A stretch of 14,707 bases of DNA from positions 1 through 14,707 of the forward strand of contig JAGOBN010000028.1 in assembly GCA_017999235.1 (NCBI GenBank). The letters are read 5' to 3'. Each line of letters starts with the position of its first letter. The stretch's first letter is position 1. The DNA is from Anaerolineales bacterium (lineage in GTDB: Bacteria; Chloroflexota; Anaerolineae; Anaerolineales; UBA6663). Made by a program: the position numbers and the translations under genes. The notes beneath the pieces are model-generated. The model had not been told where the DNA came from, searched no databases, and worked only from the letters and a program-made list of their open reading frames with translations. Shown here one piece after another: positions 13,387 to 14,707 of the stretch.

Positions 13387-14324
13387 ACGAGTCCGTCATC
13401 GACGTCCAGGATCTCGTAAAGCGATTCGGTGATTTCACCGCCGTGGATCACGTCAGCTTCACGGTCCAGCGCGGCGAGGTCATGGGCTACCTGGGGCCTA
13501 ACGGCAGCGGCAAGACCACGACCATGCGGATGCTCCTCGGTCTGCTGCAGCCGACCGCCGGCCGGGCGCGGGTCTTGGGCTTTGACGCCACCCGCGAAAC
13601 CGAACGGGTGCGCCCGCTGGTGGGCTACATGAGCCAGAAGTTCGCGCTGTATGAAGACCTGACCGTGCGCGAGAACCTGGTCTTTTACGCCGGCATTTAC
13701 GGGCAGACCGCGGCCGTCTACCGGCCGCGGGTGGCGGAGCTGCTGACCCTGGTTGGGCTGACCGGCCAGGAGCACGCGCGCGCCGGCGCTTTGGCCGGCG
13801 GCTGGCGGCAGCGGCTGGCGCTGGGGATCGCGCTGGTCCACCGGCCGCAGCTGTTGTTCCTGGACGAGCCGACCTCGGGCGTGGATCCGGAAGCGCGGCG
13901 CGCCTTTTGGGACATCATCTACACTCTGGCGGAGCAGGGGACGACTATTTTTGTCAGCACCCATTACATGGACGAAGCCGAGCATTGCGGCCGGCTGGGG
14001 ATCATGAGCCAGGGCCGGCTGCTGGCCCTGGACGCGCCCAGCGCGCTCAAACGCACGGTGGTGCCGGGCGAGGCCTGGGACGTGATCGCGCCGGAGGGCG
14101 CGCCCTTGATCCCCATGCTGGACGCGCTGGAGCGCGCGCCCGGCGTGAAGCTGGCCGGCTTGTTGGGCGATCATCTGCACGCCATTGTGGCCGAGGCCGG
14201 CTGGCCGGCGGAGACCCTGCGCGCCATCCTGGCGGATTTCCCCGCTGTGCGGATTGAGCCGGCCGAGGTGACTCTGGATGACGTCTTCACGGTGCTGGCC
14301 AAATCCGGCGTCCGAAAGGAATGA
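13383..14324 (+). CDS. ABC transporter ATPase 2 (YbhF C-half type; LAGGW signature)
   Basis: This 313-residue ATPase is the partner of the preceding one. Walker A is at 38-46 (GPNGSGKTT), Q85 in GYMSQKFALYEDL, Walker B LLFLDE at 157-162, D-loop SGVDP and a normal H-loop His, H194 in VSTHYMDEAEHC. The signature is LAGGWRQRLALG from 137 rather than LSGGQ; YbhF's second half has a similarly altered W-containing signature. The C-terminal domain ends VTLDDVFTVLAKSG. ATG 13383 overlaps the previous stop (ATGA), implying matched synthesis of both ATPases. A heterodimer of these two would have one canonical site (this Walker A and His with LSGGM of ATPase 1) and one degenerate site. The exported substrate is unknown, though relatives export drugs or cations. 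Confidence 0.9.
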   Translation: MNESVIDVQDLVKRFGDFTAVDHVSFTVQRGEVMGYLGPNGSGKTTTMRMLLGLLQPTAGRARVLGFDATRETERVRPLVGYMSQKFALYEDLTVRENLVFYAGIYGQTAAVYRPRVAELLTLVGLTGQEHARAGALAGGWRQRLALGIALVHRPQLLFLDEPTSGVDPEARRAFWDIIYTLAEQGTTIFVSTHYMDEAEHCGRLGIMSQGRLLALDAPSALKRTVVPGEAWDVIAPEGAPLIPMLDALERAPGVKLAGLLGDHLHAIVAEAGWPAETLRAILADFPAVRIEPAEVTLDDVFTVLAKSGVRKE

Positions 14325-14328
14325 GGCC

Positions 14329-14707
14329 TTGAACCTGGACTGGACCCGCCTGCTGCCCAAAACCGACTTGGATTACCCAGGCCCGCGCGGGCCGGTCTAT
14401 TTTCTGGGTCTGATCGCCGTGATCAGCACCGTCCGCAGCCTGATCCACCTGTTTGCGCCGGATGGGGGCGCCCAGAGTATCGCGGGGCTGGCCGTGGACG
14501 GGGTGGGGGGCGCCAACCTGATCGCGCTCTTTGGCCAGTGGGGCGGGCTGCAGTTGCTGCTAGCCGCCGGCTACTGGGTGGTACTCTACCGCTACCGGTT
14601 TCTGGTCCCGGCCATGCTGTTGATGGTAGTCCTTGAGCAATGGCTGCGTCTGGGCGCCGGCCAGTTGAAGCCCCTAGTCGTCGCCGCTCCGCCGCCCGGC
14701 GCCATTG
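14329..14707 (+). CDS. membrane protein of unknown function, N-terminal part (cut by window end)
   Basis: At least 126 residues are visible and the frame stays open to the window edge. The protein begins MNLDWTRLLPKTDLDYPGP. Three hydrophobic segments follow, at about 24-43 (YFLGLIAVISTVRSLIHLF), 66-90 (ANLIALFGQWGGLQLLLAAG) and 95-112 (FLVPAMLLMVVLEQWLRLG). I recognise no motif, although the style resembles uncharacterised small integral membrane proteins of Chloroflexota. The start is TTG 14329, four bases after the ATPase stop, with AGGA (14317-14320) about 8 bases upstream. It is not an ABC-2 permease: it lacks the RDP-type amphipathic N-terminus. Co-transcription with the exporter is likely, but a role in it is not shown. 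Confidence 0.65.
   Translation, partial: MNLDWTRLLPKTDLDYPGPRGPVYFLGLIAVISTVRSLIHLFAPDGGAQSIAGLAVDGVGGANLIALFGQWGGLQLLLAAGYWVVLYRYRFLVPAMLLMVVLEQWLRLGAGQLKPLVVAAPPPGAI

Overview
This is a GC-rich bacterial window in which strings of GGCC, GCCGG and CCGGC recur throughout. Gene density is high, and no gene-free stretch exceeds about 155 bases. There are no rRNA, tRNA, CRISPR or insertion sequences. The gene set includes a tandem hot-dog thioesterase, a soluble P450, LysM plus C39-like secreted proteins, a YjfB-like small protein, a two-ATPase ABC-2 exporter, and several start codons placed directly behind a -10 box. This suggests a Chloroflexota-type organism (Anaerolineae or relatives), but that is inference from gene style, not from a marker gene.

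Region 1 (1-2776, plus strand) is a tightly overlapping three-gene run. It holds the C-terminal part of an MFS transporter cut by the window edge, a type I phosphodiesterase / alkaline-phosphatase-superfamily hydrolase without a signal peptide, and a second complete MFS transporter. Stop and start codons overlap at both junctions, so the three are probably co-translated. Region 2 (2849-3046) is a lone 65-residue hypothetical gene that runs convergently into region 3.

Region 3 (3058-6865, minus strand) reads, in transcription order: a YjfB-like small protein, a cytochrome P450, a duplicated 4HBT-fold thioesterase, a 70-residue hypothetical protein, and a secreted double-LysM protein with a C39-like peptidase domain. 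The P450 and thioesterase together hint at fatty-acid or acyl-chain chemistry. Region 4 (6965-9028, plus strand) has a secreted clan-A glycoside-hydrolase-like protein, then a coupled pair of small membrane proteins closed by a clear intrinsic terminator at 9061-9102.

Region 5 (9120-14707, plus strand) is a complete regulated exporter operon. A near-consensus promoter is followed directly by a perfect 20-bp palindrome and a TetR-family gene. Then come an ABC-2 permease, a HlyD-type periplasmic or extracytoplasmic adaptor with a long repeated coiled coil, two ABC ATPases that look like the separated halves of a YbhF-type protein, and the start of a three-segment membrane protein of unknown function. 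The organisation resembles the E. coli cecR-ybhGFSR drug-efflux operon, but only one permease is visible. The two ATPases carry complementary defects (Pro in place of the H-loop His in the first, LAGGW in place of LSGGQ in the second). These would meet in the same composite ATP site.

A recurring theme is start-site architecture. Four genes (2849, 6865 minus, 6633 minus, 8355) have a -10-like hexamer ending 6-8 bases before the ATG and no Shine-Dalgarno, which predicts leaderless transcripts. Genes at 744, 4333 minus, 6965, 8807, 9184, 9846 and 11055 have clear Shine-Dalgarno sequences.
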